Shown here piece after piece: positions 52,420 to 64,000 of a stretch of 64,000 bases of DNA. The position numbers and the translations under genes are program-made. This DNA comes from Micromonospora sp. HK10 (GTDB lineage Bacteria > Actinomycetota > Actinomycetes > Mycobacteriales > Micromonosporaceae), in the NCBI RefSeq assembly GCF_000982955.1, contig NZ_KQ058714.1, positions 1 through 64,000 on the forward strand, in the 5' to 3' direction. Every line of letters starts with the position of its first letter. Within the stretch, counting starts at the first letter, position 1. Under the pieces are notes generated by a model that was given only the letters and a program-made list of their open reading frames with translations, made no database searches and was not told the origin of the DNA.

Positions 52420-53709
52420 GTGGAGAACGCGAGGGAAACCTTCTGGGGGCCGGACTTCCAGCAGCTCAGCACCGTGGATCCGGAGATCGCCGGGGTGGTG
52501 CTGGGGGAGTTGGCGCGGTTGCGCGGCGGCCTGCAACTGATCGCCAGCGAGAACCTCACCTCGCCGGCGGTGCTGGCCGCGCTGGGCTCCACCCTGACCA
52601 ACAAGTACGCCGAGGGCTACCCGGGCCGGCGCTACTACGGCGGTTGCGCCGAGGTGGACCGGGCCGAGGAGATCGGCATCGCCCGGGCGACGGAACTCTT
52701 CGGCGCCGAGCACGCCAACCTCCAGCCGCACTCCGGGGCCAGCGCCAACCTGGCCGCGTACGCGGCGCTGGTGCAGCCGGGCGACACGGTGCTGGCGATG
52801 GACCTGCCGCACGGCGGCCACCTCACCCACGGCAGCCGGGTGAACTTCTCCGGCAAGTGGTTCCATCCGGTCGGCTACACCGTCCGGCCCGACACCGAGC
52901 TGATCGACTACGACGAGGTCCGGGACCTGGCCCGGGCGCACCGGCCAAAGATGATCATCTGCGGCGCGACGGCGTACCCGCGGCTGATCGACTTCGCCCG
53001 GTTCCGGGAGATCGCCGACGAGGTCGACGCGTACCTGATGGTGGACGCGGCGCACTTCATCGGGCTGGTCGCCGGCCGGGCCGTGCCCTCCCCGGTGCCG
53101 TACGCCGACGTCGTCACCTGCACCACCCACAAGGTGCTGCGCGGCCCGCGCGGCGGCATGATCCTCTGCCGGGAGTCGCTGGCGTCCCGGATCGACAAGG
53201 CGGTCTTCCCGTTCAGCCAGGGCGGCCCGCTGATGCACGCCGTGGCGGCCAAGGCGGTCGCCCTGCGCGAGGCCGCCCAGCCCGAGTTCCGGACGTACGC
53301 CGCCCAGGTGGTCAGCAACGCGCAGGCGCTCGCCGCCGGGCTGACCGAGGAGGGGATGCGGCCGGTCTCCGGCGGCACCGACACCCACCTCGCCCTGATC
53401 GACCTGCGCGAGCTGGGCGTGACCGGCGCGGCCGCCGAGGCGCGCTGCGACGCCGCCGGGATCACCCTCAACAAGAACGCCATCCCGTACGACCCGCAGC
53501 AGCCGATGGTCGCCTCCGGCATCCGGGTGGGCACCCCGAGCGTCACCACCCAGGGCATGCGGGAGGGCGAGATGCGCCGGATCGCCGCGCTGATCGCCCG
53601 GGCGGTCCGGACCGATCCGGAGTCCCCCGGCGGCGCCGACGAGCTGACCCGGGTGGCCGCCGAGGTGACCGAGCTGGTCACCGCCTTTCCGGCGTACCCC
53701 CGTGGCTGA
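52420..53709 (+). CDS. glyA: Serine hydroxymethyltransferase
   Basis: A 429-residue PLP enzyme interconverting serine and glycine with tetrahydrofolate. The PLP lysine is K238 in [47 protein letters not shown] and [11 protein letters not shown] are further family blocks. The GTG at 52420 was chosen because a -10 box lies just upstream; an earlier in-frame GTG at 52393 would precede the promoter. The end overlaps the next start by 8 bases, linking it to the ATP synthase accessory gene. Confidence 0.96.
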   Translation: MENARETFWGPDFQQLSTVDPEIAGVVLGELARLRGGLQLIASENLTSPAVLAALGSTLTNKYAEGYPGRRYYGGCAEVDRAEEIGIARATELFGAEHANLQPHSGASANLAAYAALVQPGDTVLAMDLPHGGHLTHGSRVNFSGKWFHPVGYTVRPDTELIDYDEVRDLARAHRPKMIICGATAYPRLIDFARFREIADEVDAYLMVDAAHFIGLVAGRAVPSPVPYADVVTCTTHKVLRGPRGGMILCRESLASRIDKAVFPFSQGGPLMHAVAAKAVALREAAQPEFRTYAAQVVSNAQALAAGLTEEGMRPVSGGTDTHLALIDLRELGVTGAAAEARCDAAGITLNKNAIPYDPQQPMVASGIRVGTPSVTTQGMREGEMRRIAALIARAVRTDPESPGGADELTRVAAEVTELVTAFPAYPRG

Positions 53710-54133
53710 GCCGGGGACGCGCGCGGCGGAGGCGGCCGCGGACCGTGGCTGGCGGCTGCGACACCTGCCGGTGCTGCTGGTGGCGTCGGCGGTGCTGGCG
53801 GCGCTCGCCGCGGTGGCCGGCGGGGTGACCCACGGCCCGGCCGGCGCGCTGGGCGCGGCGGCCGGGGTGGCCCTCACCGTGGCCAGCTACACCCTCACCA
53901 CCGTCGTGCTGGCCTGGGCGGACGCCCGCGACCCGCAGCTGGTGCTGCCGTTCGGCGTGGGCGTCTACGTCGCCAAGATGAGCCTGCTCGGCGCGGTGAT
54001 GGTGCTGGTGGCCTCGACCGGCTGGTCGGGTCTGATCCCCCTCTGCCTGGGCATCGCGGCGGGCGTGGTGGTCTGGACCGGGGTGCACGTCTGGTGGCTC
54101 AGCACGGTCCACGCCCGCCGGGTCCACAACTGA
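53702..54133 (+). CDS. AtpI-like membrane protein (ATP synthase protein I)
   Basis: A 143-residue protein with four membrane helices ([89 protein letters not shown]). The [13 protein letters not shown] segment resembles AtpI proteins found just before atpB in Streptomyces and mycobacteria, which help assemble the c-ring or import Mg. The GTG at 53702 overlaps glyA by 8 bases, so it is made with glyA and not from the atp promoter. Confidence 0.7.
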   Translation: MAEPGTRAAEAAADRGWRLRHLPVLLVASAVLAALAAVAGGVTHGPAGALGAAAGVALTVASYTLTTVVLAWADARDPQLVLPFGVGVYVAKMSLLGAVMVLVASTGWSGLIPLCLGIAAGVVVWTGVHVWWLSTVHARRVHN

Positions 54134-54240
54134 CCGTCCCATCCTTCGGACGGCGCGCCGGTGTGTCCGCGATCGGTCATTCTCTCAGTGGCGAGGGGGG
54201 AGTAGCGTGCCTCGAGACGACTTCGCCCACCCGTGTCCCA

Positions 54241-54255
54241 CACAACCAGGTTGTG
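54241..54255. promoter_or_regulatory. Palindrome CACAACC-A-GGTTGTG upstream of the atp operon
   Basis: A perfect 7+1+7 palindrome, flanked by an outer inverted repeat gtgcctc (54207-54213) and gaggcac (54264-54270). Its centre is 43 bases before the likely -10 box of atpZ. Position suggests an activator or repressor site for the ATP synthase operon. Confidence 0.5.
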
Positions 54256-54290
54256 CGGGGGGTGAGGCACAGCCTCGTCTCCTCGACTGA

Positions 54291-54296
54291 TATCGT
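54291..54296 (+). promoter_or_regulatory. -10 box TATCGT for the atp operon
   Basis: TATCGT (TANNNT) ends 10 bases before the ATG of the AtpZ-like gene. Predicted start near 54303 leaves only a few untranslated bases. Confidence 0.5.
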
Positions 54297-54306
54297 TCGC
54301 CCCGTC

Positions 54307-54543
54307 ATGGCCGGTGACCAGAAACCCCCCAACACTGGCGGCCCGGGCGACTCTCCGTCCGGTGCCGGTCAGGGTTGGACCGCGCTCTCGTACCTCATCG
54401 GGGGCATGGCGGTCTGGGGCTTCATCGGCTGGCTGGTCGACCGTTGGCTCGACACCGGCGGTATCGCCACCGGCGTCGGGGTCGTGCTCGGTATGGCTGG
54501 GGGGATCGTCCTGGTCGTCCGCCGACTGGGCACGCCTACTTAG
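54307..54543 (+). CDS. AtpZ/AtpI family protein
   Basis: A 78-residue protein with a Pro/Gly-rich N-tail and two membrane helices (ALSYLIGGMAVWGFIGWLVD, GVGVVLGMAGGIVLVV). The GWLVDRWLDTG loop is typical of the AtpZ/AtpI family (PF09527), which aids Mg uptake or c-ring assembly of F1Fo. It opens the ATP synthase operon and is followed by atpB after 11 bases. It is distinct from the four-helix AtpI-like protein just upstream. Confidence 0.82.
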   Translation: MAGDQKPPNTGGPGDSPSGAGQGWTALSYLIGGMAVWGFIGWLVDRWLDTGGIATGVGVVLGMAGGIVLVVRRLGTPT

Positions 54544-54554
54544 GAAGGGACGCG

Positions 54555-55352
54555 GTGTTCGGACAGGCGAACGTCCTGGCTCAGGGCCAGGCGGAATTCC
54601 CACCCGGCGTGGGAGACTTCTACCTGCCCAGCATCCTGCCCTGGGGTGCGGAGAACTCGTTCTGGTTCACGAAGATCACTGCGATGGTGTGGATCGCCGT
54701 CGGCGTGCTGATCATCTACTTCCTGGCCAGCTACCGGAAGCCGCAGCTGGTGCCCACCAAGAAGCAGTGGCTCGCCGAGTCGATCTACGGCTTCGTGCGC
54801 AACAACATCGCGGTGGACATGATCGGCCACCAGGGTGTGCGGTTCGCGCCGTACTTCACCACGCTCTTCTGCTTCGTCCTGCTGACGAACGCGTTCGCGA
54901 TCATCCCGTTCTTCCAGATCTCGCCGAACTCGCACATCGCCTTCCCGGCCTTCCTCGCCGTGATCAGCTACGTGCTCTTCATCTGGGTCGGCATCCGGCA
55001 CCACGGCTTCGGCAAGTTCTTCAAGAACTCGCTGGTCCCGCCGGCGCCGTGGTTCATCCTGCCGATCCTGATCCCGATCGAGTTCGCCTCGACCTTCCTC
55101 TTCCGGCCGTTCACGCTCGCCGTCCGTCTCTTCGCGAACATGTTCGCCGGCCACATGATCCTGCTGGTCTTCACGCTCGGCGGCTTCGCCATGCTCAACG
55201 CCAACGCCTGGCTGGCGCCGGTCTCGGTGCTGTCGTGGCTGATGACGGTCGCGCTGACCTTCCTCGAGTTCCTGGTGATCTGTCTGCAGGCGTACGTCTT
55301 CACGGTGCTGACCGCCAGCTACGTGCAGGGCGCGCTCGCCGACGAGCACTGA
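54555..55352 (+). CDS. atpB: ATP synthase subunit a
   Basis: A 265-residue Fo stator subunit forming the proton half-channels. The critical Arg lies in FRPFTLAVRLFANMFAGHMIL, the most conserved helix; the last helix FLEFLVICLQAYVFTVLTASYV completes the channel. AGGAAGGGACGC precedes the GTG. Five to six membrane helices and normal length. It is part of atpZ-B-E-F-H-A-G-D. Confidence 0.97.
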   Translation: MFGQANVLAQGQAEFPPGVGDFYLPSILPWGAENSFWFTKITAMVWIAVGVLIIYFLASYRKPQLVPTKKQWLAESIYGFVRNNIAVDMIGHQGVRFAPYFTTLFCFVLLTNAFAIIPFFQISPNSHIAFPAFLAVISYVLFIWVGIRHHGFGKFFKNSLVPPAPWFILPILIPIEFASTFLFRPFTLAVRLFANMFAGHMILLVFTLGGFAMLNANAWLAPVSVLSWLMTVALTFLEFLVICLQAYVFTVLTASYVQGALADEH

Positions 55353-55405
55353 TCCGTTCTTTCGCACCAACCGTTGTCGTCCCGCGTGACCGTCACGCGT
55401 GATAA

Positions 55406-55654
<249 letters not shown>

Positions 55655-55682
55655 TCCAGCCCTTCTGACCGGGAGGTTTCCC

Positions 55683-56225
55683 ATGTACTTCCTCGCCGCA
55701 CCGGAGGGTGGTGAGTCGACCCACAACCCGATCATCCCTGTCTGGCAGGAGATCGTGGTCGGTGGGATCGCCTTCATCGTGCTCGCGTTCGTGCTGATGA
55801 AGTTCGTCTTCCCGCGCATGGAGCAGACGTTCCAGGCCCGGGTCGACGCGATCGAGGGCGGCATCAAGCGCGCCGAGGCCGCCCAGGCCGAGGCCAACCA
55901 GCTGCTCGAGCAGTACCGGGCCCAGCTCGCGGAGGCGCGTACCGACGCCGCCAAGATCCGCGACGACGCCCGGGCCGACGCCGAGGGCATCCGCCAGGAC
56001 ATCCTCGCGAAGGCGCGCGAGGAGTCCGACCGGATCATCGCCGCCGGCAAGGAGCAGCTCGCCGCCGAGCGGGCCACCATCGTGCGCGAGCTGCGCACCG
56101 AGGTCGGCACCATCGCGGTGGACCTGGCCAGCAGGATCGTCGGTGAGTCGCTCGCCGACGAGGCGCGGCGCAAGGGCACCGTGGACCGGTTCCTGAGCGG
56201 TCTCGAGAGCGCGGGGGCCCGCTGA
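55683..56225 (+). CDS. atpF: ATP synthase subunit b
   Basis: A 180-residue peripheral-stalk subunit: one N-terminal membrane helix (IVVGGIAFIVLAFVLMKFVF) and a long charged coiled coil (about 45-165) that dimerises and reaches up to F1. GGGAGG precedes the ATG. It is separate from delta, unlike the b-delta fusion of mycobacteria. The stop shares one base with the atpH start. Confidence 0.95.
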   Translation: MYFLAAPEGGESTHNPIIPVWQEIVVGGIAFIVLAFVLMKFVFPRMEQTFQARVDAIEGGIKRAEAAQAEANQLLEQYRAQLAEARTDAAKIRDDARADAEGIRQDILAKAREESDRIIAAGKEQLAAERATIVRELRTEVGTIAVDLASRIVGESLADEARRKGTVDRFLSGLESAGAR

Positions 56226-57046
56226 TGCAGGCCGCCAGCCGGGAGTCGTACAAGGTCGCGGCGGACCGCCTCGACGCGTACGCCCGCGGCGCGGAGCCGT
56301 CGGCGGTGTCCACCACCGCCGACGACATCCTCTCCGTCGCCGCCCTGCTGCGGCGCGAGCCGCGGCTGCGCCGGGCGCTCTCCGACCCGGCCCGATCCGG
56401 GTCGGATCGGGCCGGCCTGCTCAGCGAGATGCTGCGCGGCAAGATCGGCGCCGACGCGCTCGACCTGCTCGTCTCGTTGGTCTCCGGCCGCTGGTCGGCT
56501 CCGTCGGAACTGCTCGACGGCACCGAGCGGCTGGGCGTCGAGGCGCTCCTGGCGAGCGCGGACAAGGCCGGCGAGCTGGGCGAGGTGGAGGACGAGCTGT
56601 TCCGTTTCGGGCAGGTCGTCGCCGGCTCCCCGGAGCTGTCCAACGTGCTCTCCGACCAGATGGCGCCGGTCGCGCAGCGGGCCACCCTGGCCGACCAGCT
56701 GCTCGCCGACAAGGCCCGGCCGATCACCGGCTACCTCGTCGGGGTCGCGCTCGCCGGCTTCGGCGGGCGCTCCTTCACCGGAGCGCTCACCCGGCTGGTC
56801 GAGCTGGCCGCCGAGCGACGGGACCGCCGGGTCGCGTACGTGACCGTGGCGGCTCCGCTGGATGACGCGGAGGAGCGACGCCTCGGTGCCCGCCTCTCGG
56901 AGATGTACGGTCGAGAGGTCTCCGTCAAGCAGACGGTGGACCCCGGCGTGCTCGGTGGGGTGAGTGTCCGGGTCGGTTCCGACCTGTACGACGGCACCGT
57001 CCTGCGCCGCCTGAACGAGACTCGCAACGCGCTCGCGAAGCGCTGA
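56225..57046 (+). CDS. atpH: ATP synthase subunit delta
   Basis: A 273-residue stalk subunit. The N-terminal six-helix domain (ASRESYKVAADRLDAYARG, then SVAALLRREPRLRRALSDP) binds alpha; the C-terminal region (VTVAAPLDDAEERRLGARLSEMYGREVSVKQTVDP) matches OSCP proteins. At 273 residues it is about 90 longer than E. coli delta, as in other actinobacteria. TGATG overlap couples it to atpF. A 75-base gap before atpA has a good ribosome-binding site. Confidence 0.95.
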   Translation: MQAASRESYKVAADRLDAYARGAEPSAVSTTADDILSVAALLRREPRLRRALSDPARSGSDRAGLLSEMLRGKIGADALDLLVSLVSGRWSAPSELLDGTERLGVEALLASADKAGELGEVEDELFRFGQVVAGSPELSNVLSDQMAPVAQRATLADQLLADKARPITGYLVGVALAGFGGRSFTGALTRLVELAAERRDRRVAYVTVAAPLDDAEERRLGARLSEMYGREVSVKQTVDPGVLGGVSVRVGSDLYDGTVLRRLNETRNALAKR

Positions 57047-57121
57047 GCAGACCTGATTCGTCGCCATCGGACCGGCCGGTACTAGGTATCCCGGGCCCTG
57101 AGATACTTAAGGAAGCAGAGG

Positions 57122-58774
<1,653 letters not shown>

Positions 58775-58776
58775 CG

Positions 58777-61166
<2,390 letters not shown>

Positions 61167-61186
61167 GTCCCCCGTCACACTCCCGG

Positions 61187-61216
61187 AGGCCGTCCCGACG
61201 AATGTCGGGGCGGCCT
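61187..61216 (+). terminator. Hairpin terminator after atpD
   Basis: aggccg and cggcct (6 bp), one T-G pair, then cccgac and gtcggg (6 bp) close the loop gaat. It begins 20 bases after the atpD stop and ends the main ATP synthase transcript. Confidence 0.8.
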
Positions 61217-61328
61217 TCGCCCGTCTGGCCTCGTCGCTAGCAGATGTCCGCTTCCTCGGCAAGCGGTTCGGCGAACTGCGCGGTACCGTTTTGTGACGGC
61301 GCGTTCACGTACTGGACGTCGATCTTGT

Positions 61329-61344
61329 GCAACGGAACCGTTGC
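61329..61344. promoter_or_regulatory. Palindrome GCAACGG-AA-CCGTTGC upstream of the LCP gene
   Basis: Perfect 7-bp arms around AA, 45 bases before the LCP start. It has the size and symmetry of a repressor site. No clear -10 box is seen for the LCP gene. Confidence 0.5.
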
Positions 61345-61388
61345 CTGCGCCCGTCTACCAGTCGTGGGCGTGACGATGGGAGATGCTC

Positions 61389-62525
61389 GTGGCTAAGGGT
61401 GGCGCCGACGGCGACAAGCGGTCCGTCTGGCGGGGGATCCCGCGCTGGGCGCGCCTGTGCACCGTCTTCGGGGTCGTTCTCCTGGTGCTCAGCGGCGGCA
61501 CCCTGGTCGGCTACCGCACGCTGGTGCACCGCTACGAAGGTGCCGTCGGCAAGGCCGACCTCTTCGGTGACCAGGCGGCCGGCGCCACCGAGAAGAAGAG
61601 CGACATCAAGGGTCCGCTGAACATCCTCCTGGTCGGCATCGACCCGCGGAAGCCGGAAACCCCGCCGCTCGCCGACTCGATCATGATCCTGCACGTGCCG
61701 GCCGGGATGGACCGCGGCTACCTCTTCTCCCTGCCCCGGGACCTGCGGGTCAAGATCCCCGCCTTCCCCAAGGCCGACTTCGCGGGGCGTACGGACAAGC
61801 TGAACGCCGCCATGTCGTTCGGTAGCCGGGTGTCCGGCCAGAACCCGGACGCCGCCCGCGGCTTCGAGCTGCTCGCCGAGACCGTGCGGCAGGTCACCGG
61901 CATCAAGCGCTTCGACGCCGGCGCGATCATCAACTTCACCGGCTTCAAGAAGATCGTCGACGCGATGGGCGGCGTCGACATGTACATCGAGCGGGACGTC
62001 ACGTCCGAGCACCTGCAGCCGGACGGCACCGCCCGCCAGCTCCGGCCCGGCGGCGGGGGCTACCTCGGCCCGCAGGCCGAGTACAAGAAGGGCAACGCCC
62101 ACCTCAAGGGCTGGCAGGCGCTCGACTACGTCCGGCAGCGCTACCCGCGCAACGGCGTGCCGGACGCCGACTACGGCCGGCAGCGGCACCAGCAGCAGTT
62201 CGTCAAGGCGATGGTGAGCCAGGCGTTCAGCGCCGACGTGGTGACCAACCCGGTCAAGCTCGACAAGGTGCTGCGCGCCGCCGGACAGTCCCTGATCTTC
62301 AACGGTCGGGGCAACAGCGTGGTCGACTTCGCCCTCGCCCTGAAGAGCCTCCGCGCCGACTCGATCGAGACGATCAAGCTGCCGGGTGGGCCGATCGAGG
62401 TCAACGGGGCGTACAAGGGGGAGCGGTTCGATCCGGCGGTGGAGGACTTCTTCGCGGCGCTCCGCACCGGGCAGGTCGACGCCTTCCTGCTGGAGCACCC
62501 CGACTTCAAGCAGAAGAACAGCTAG
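61389..62525 (+). CDS. LCP (LytR-CpsA-Psr) family protein
   Basis: A 378-residue membrane-anchored LCP enzyme, which links teichoic acids, arabinogalactan or other polymers to peptidoglycan using polyprenyl-phosphate donors. A basic N-tail and one helix (RLCTVFGVVLLVLSGGTLVGY) are followed by the LCP core: NILLVGIDPR, the phosphate-binding FSLPRDLRVKIP, NAAMSFG, and YVRQRY...DYGRQRHQQQF with its Arg/Asp residues. The GTG at 61389 has GGGAGA 6 bases upstream; an in-frame ATG at 61383 is too close to it. It lies between atpD and atpC with terminators on both sides. Confidence 0.9.
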   Translation: MAKGGADGDKRSVWRGIPRWARLCTVFGVVLLVLSGGTLVGYRTLVHRYEGAVGKADLFGDQAAGATEKKSDIKGPLNILLVGIDPRKPETPPLADSIMILHVPAGMDRGYLFSLPRDLRVKIPAFPKADFAGRTDKLNAAMSFGSRVSGQNPDAARGFELLAETVRQVTGIKRFDAGAIINFTGFKKIVDAMGGVDMYIERDVTSEHLQPDGTARQLRPGGGGYLGPQAEYKKGNAHLKGWQALDYVRQRYPRNGVPDADYGRQRHQQQFVKAMVSQAFSADVVTNPVKLDKVLRAAGQSLIFNGRGNSVVDFALALKSLRADSIETIKLPGGPIEVNGAYKGERFDPAVEDFFAALRTGQVDAFLLEHPDFKQKNS

Positions 62526-62538
62526 TCTGACCGCCAGC

Positions 62539-62562
62539 GGGCCCCGGCACGCGCCGGGGCCC
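62539..62562 (+). terminator. Hairpin terminator between the LCP gene and atpC
   Basis: gggccccggc and gccggggccc form a perfect 10-bp stem with loop acgc, 13 bases after the LCP stop. Confidence 0.8.
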
Positions 62563-62596
62563 TCGGCTGAGCGTGGCGCAGCTCTCGCCACCCGCC

Positions 62597-62626
62597 TTGG
62601 GCGGCTGTCGGGGCCACGACTAGACT
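62597..62626 (+). promoter_or_regulatory. atpC promoter: TTGGGC - 18 bp - TAGACT
   Basis: A -35-like TTGGGC (62597-62602) and a -10 TAGACT (62621-62626) with 18-bp spacing stand after the terminator, 34 bases before the atpC GTG. It indicates that atpC is transcribed on its own, apart from the other ATP synthase genes. Confidence 0.6.
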
Positions 62627-62660
62627 TTCGGCACACCCGCCGCCGCAGCAAGGAGACAGC

Positions 62661-62939
62661 GTGGCACAGCAGCTTCACGTCGAGCTCGTAGCCGTCGAGG
62701 AGAAGGTCTGGTCCGGCGAGGCCGAGATGGTCGTCGCCCGGACGACCGAGGGCGAGCTGGGTGTGCTGCCGGGGCACGCGCCGCTGCTCGGCCAGCTCGC
62801 CGAGCCCAGCCAGGTCCGCATCAAGCAGGCCGGTGGCCAGCAGGTCGCGTACGACGTCGCCGGCGGGTTCCTGTCGGTCACCGGTGCGGGCGTCACGGTC
62901 CTCGCCGAAAGCGCCACCCCCGCCACTCCGGCGCGCTGA
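62661..62939 (+). CDS. atpC: ATP synthase subunit epsilon, short form lacking the C-terminal helices
   Basis: A 92-residue epsilon subunit. The N-terminal beta-sandwich is complete (LHVELVAVEEKVWSGEAEMV, GELGVLPGHAPLLGQL, AGGFLSVTGAGVTVLAES). The protein stops after ESATPATPAR, whereas mycobacterial and streptomycete epsilons continue for about 30 residues and E. coli for about 45 as an alpha-helical domain that can inhibit ATP hydrolysis. The next gene starts 12 bases later, so no remnant of the domain is hidden. AAGGAGACAGC precedes the GTG. Own promoter and position behind an LCP gene set it apart. Confidence 0.93.
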   Translation: MAQQLHVELVAVEEKVWSGEAEMVVARTTEGELGVLPGHAPLLGQLAEPSQVRIKQAGGQQVAYDVAGGFLSVTGAGVTVLAESATPATPAR

Positions 62940-62951
62940 ACCGATCCGCCG

Positions 62952-63407
62952 ATGGAGATCGTGGAAGGGATCGGAATCGGCATCGCGGTTGTCATCGCGG
63001 CGCTCCTGATCCTCTTCATCCGGCGGGCCCTGTTCACCCGCAGCGGCGGCATCATCCGGCTCAGCGTGCGGGTCTCCACGATGCTCGACGGCCGAGGCTG
63101 GTCACCCGGCTTCGGCCGTTTCGTCGGTGACGAACTCCGCTGGTACCGGATGTTCAGCTTCGCCCTGCGACCCAAGCGGGTGCTCTCCCGCAAGGTGCTC
63201 GCCGTGGAGCGGCGGCGGCTCCCGGAGGGCCAGGAACGCCTCTCCATGCCGGCCGACTGGGTGATCCTCCGCTGTACCAGCAACCACGCGCCGGTCGAGA
63301 TCGCGATGGCACGATCCACGGTCACCGGCTTTCTGTCCTGGCTCGAGGCCGCCCCACCCGGGGCGGTCTCGCCGCGTCTGGCCTCGCAGGACTGGCCCGC
63401 CGCCTGA
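62952..63407 (+). CDS. DUF2550 family membrane protein
   Basis: A 151-residue DUF2550 protein: one N-terminal helix (GIGIGIAVVIAALLILFIRR), then a soluble beta-rich domain with DELRWYRMFSFALRPKRVL, LPEGQERLSMPADWVILRC and FLSWLEAAPPGA. The family always lies just after atpC in actinobacteria (for example after mycobacterial atpC), implying a link with the ATP synthase or membrane, yet no function is known. It starts 12 bases after atpC and would share its transcript. Confidence 0.9.
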   Translation: MEIVEGIGIGIAVVIAALLILFIRRALFTRSGGIIRLSVRVSTMLDGRGWSPGFGRFVGDELRWYRMFSFALRPKRVLSRKVLAVERRRLPEGQERLSMPADWVILRCTSNHAPVEIAMARSTVTGFLSWLEAAPPGAVSPRLASQDWPAA

Positions 63408-63452
63408 CCGCCGGTTCCTCCTCGCCGCTCTGTCAGCGGCGTGGCTGGTTGC

Positions 63453-63500
63453 GGTGGGGTGGGGTGGGGCCCGCCGTGCCCGGCTCCCGGTGGGGTGGGG
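63453..63500 (+). repeat. G-rich tract with quadruplex potential
   Basis: Five runs of four G (63456-63459, 63461-63464, 63466-63469, 63492-63495, 63497-63500) lie on the plus strand as two copies of ggtggggtggggccc-like sequence. They fit an intramolecular quadruplex downstream of the DUF2550 gene. Confidence 0.65.
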
Positions 63501-63588
63501 CCCTTCGTCGACTTAATGACCGCAGAGGGGCGTCCACGATCTCCAACGCTCAGCGTCGACGACGGGCCGGCCGCCCTCCGACTCTGGC

Positions 63589-63666
63589 TTGATCAACTCG
63601 GCATGCGGCAAAGCGGCCCTTCAACCGCAACTCACACCACGACTTGCCGCAATCGGAGTGGATCAA
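63589..63666. repeat. Imperfect inverted repeat starting TTGATCAA
   Basis: Arms at 63589-63611 and 63644-63666 match as inverted repeats in about 19 of 23 positions. The outer end TTGATCAAC resembles the outer end of the perfect element at 29487-29547. Confidence 0.55.
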
Positions 63667-63796
63667 CGAGCACAACCGCCACCGGACCACCACCTCTGAG
63701 GCCACGGTTCGGACATGCGCCCCAAAACCGGCACGGCGTGCCGGGGTTCGCGGCGGGCCCGGGTGCCGGGAGTCCCGGGCGAGCCGGCCGCCCGCC

Positions 63797-63890
63797 GCTC
63801 GTCGCTCGCGGCTCGTGGCTCGTGGCTCGGCTCCGTCGCTCATGGCTCGTGGCTGGGTGGCTCGTGGCTGGGTGGCTCGTCGCTCGTCGG
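63797..63890. repeat. Degenerate 7-bp repeat (GCTCGTG-like)
   Basis: About a dozen variants of gctcgtg/gctgggtg follow each other, then three copies of a ctgctggg-like unit (to about 63926). This is simple-sequence DNA in the non-coding end of the window (63408-64000), where no convincing gene is seen. Confidence 0.7.
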
Positions 63891-63932
63891 TCGCCAGGGC
63901 TGTTGGGCTGCTGGGCTGCTGGGCGATGGTGA

Positions 63933-63983
63933 GTGGAACGTCATGGGTGTCTCCCGGGTCCGGACACAGCCATGGCGTTCCAC
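63933..63983. repeat. Inverted repeat with 14-bp arms at the window end
   Basis: gtggaacgtcatgg (63933-63946) and ccatggcgttccac (63970-63983) are inverted repeats with one mismatch around a 23-base spacer. It may be the end of a mobile element or a gene-start region that continues beyond the window. Confidence 0.5.
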
Positions 63984-64000
63984 CGACGGGGTGGTGGCCT

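Noticed and set aside
63550..63945. Two small overlapping minus-strand frames with a GGGAGA site before an ATG near 63945
   Set aside because: Their residues come from the satellite (PPSHEPPSHEP) and shadow sequence; no family resemblance. The ribosome-binding site alone is not enough.

Overview
The window is a 64 kb piece of a very GC-rich (low-to-mid 70s percent) actinobacterial chromosome, dense with genes on both strands. The gene order argS-lysA-hom-thrC-thrB-rho-rpmE-prfA-prmC-sua5-glyA-atp, GTG/TTG starts, leaderless genes with a TANNNT box about 6 nt before the start codon, and the families seen (DUF6412-YidC pair, DUF3105, DUF305, DUF2550, LCP) point to Micromonosporaceae, most likely Micromonospora or a close relative. 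That placement is inference from content; no 16S gene is present.

Region 1 (1-20 kb) is accessory: a YidC-type insertase, two secreted glycan hydrolases (GH16 with CBM6; GH18 chitinase with CBM2 and FnIII), a DedA protein, a GH13 trehalose-synthase-like enzyme, a FabG-type reductase, an Erm 23S rRNA methyltransferase followed by an erythromycin-esterase-like gene, a TetR/MMPL pair, a divergent HxlR/MFS pair, a PEP-mutase-like protein and a stand-alone LigD polymerase domain. The erm gene is preceded by a 39-codon leader ORF carrying IAVV, the macrolide-stalling motif of the ErmA leader, and by overlapping hairpins that can hide or expose the erm ribosome-binding site.

Region 2 (20-23.9 kb) has an unusual secreted DNase I-fold protein, tRNA-Arg(CCG), a degenerate IS630-type transposase that looks domesticated, and a DUF3105/DUF305 pair.

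Region 3 (23.9-48.6 kb) is the conserved block argS to sua5. It is split by accessory genes: RND pump, polysaccharide deacetylase, MFS and a membrane protein between thrC and thrB; a large secreted phosphodiester glycosidase/phosphoesterase between rho and rpmE; and a TPR-GGDEF diguanylate cyclase between prfA and prmC.

Region 4 (48.6-63.4 kb) holds a class A penicillin-binding protein, an SDR-DUF2867 protein, glyA and the F1Fo ATP synthase genes. atpC is cut off from atpD by an LCP (LytR-CpsA-Psr) gene and two terminators, has its own promoter, and encodes an epsilon subunit of only 92 residues without the C-terminal helical domain. The last 0.6 kb (63,408-64,000) is non-coding and repeat-rich.

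Tandem and inverted repeats recur at gene ends across the window, several of them duplicating stop-codon regions.
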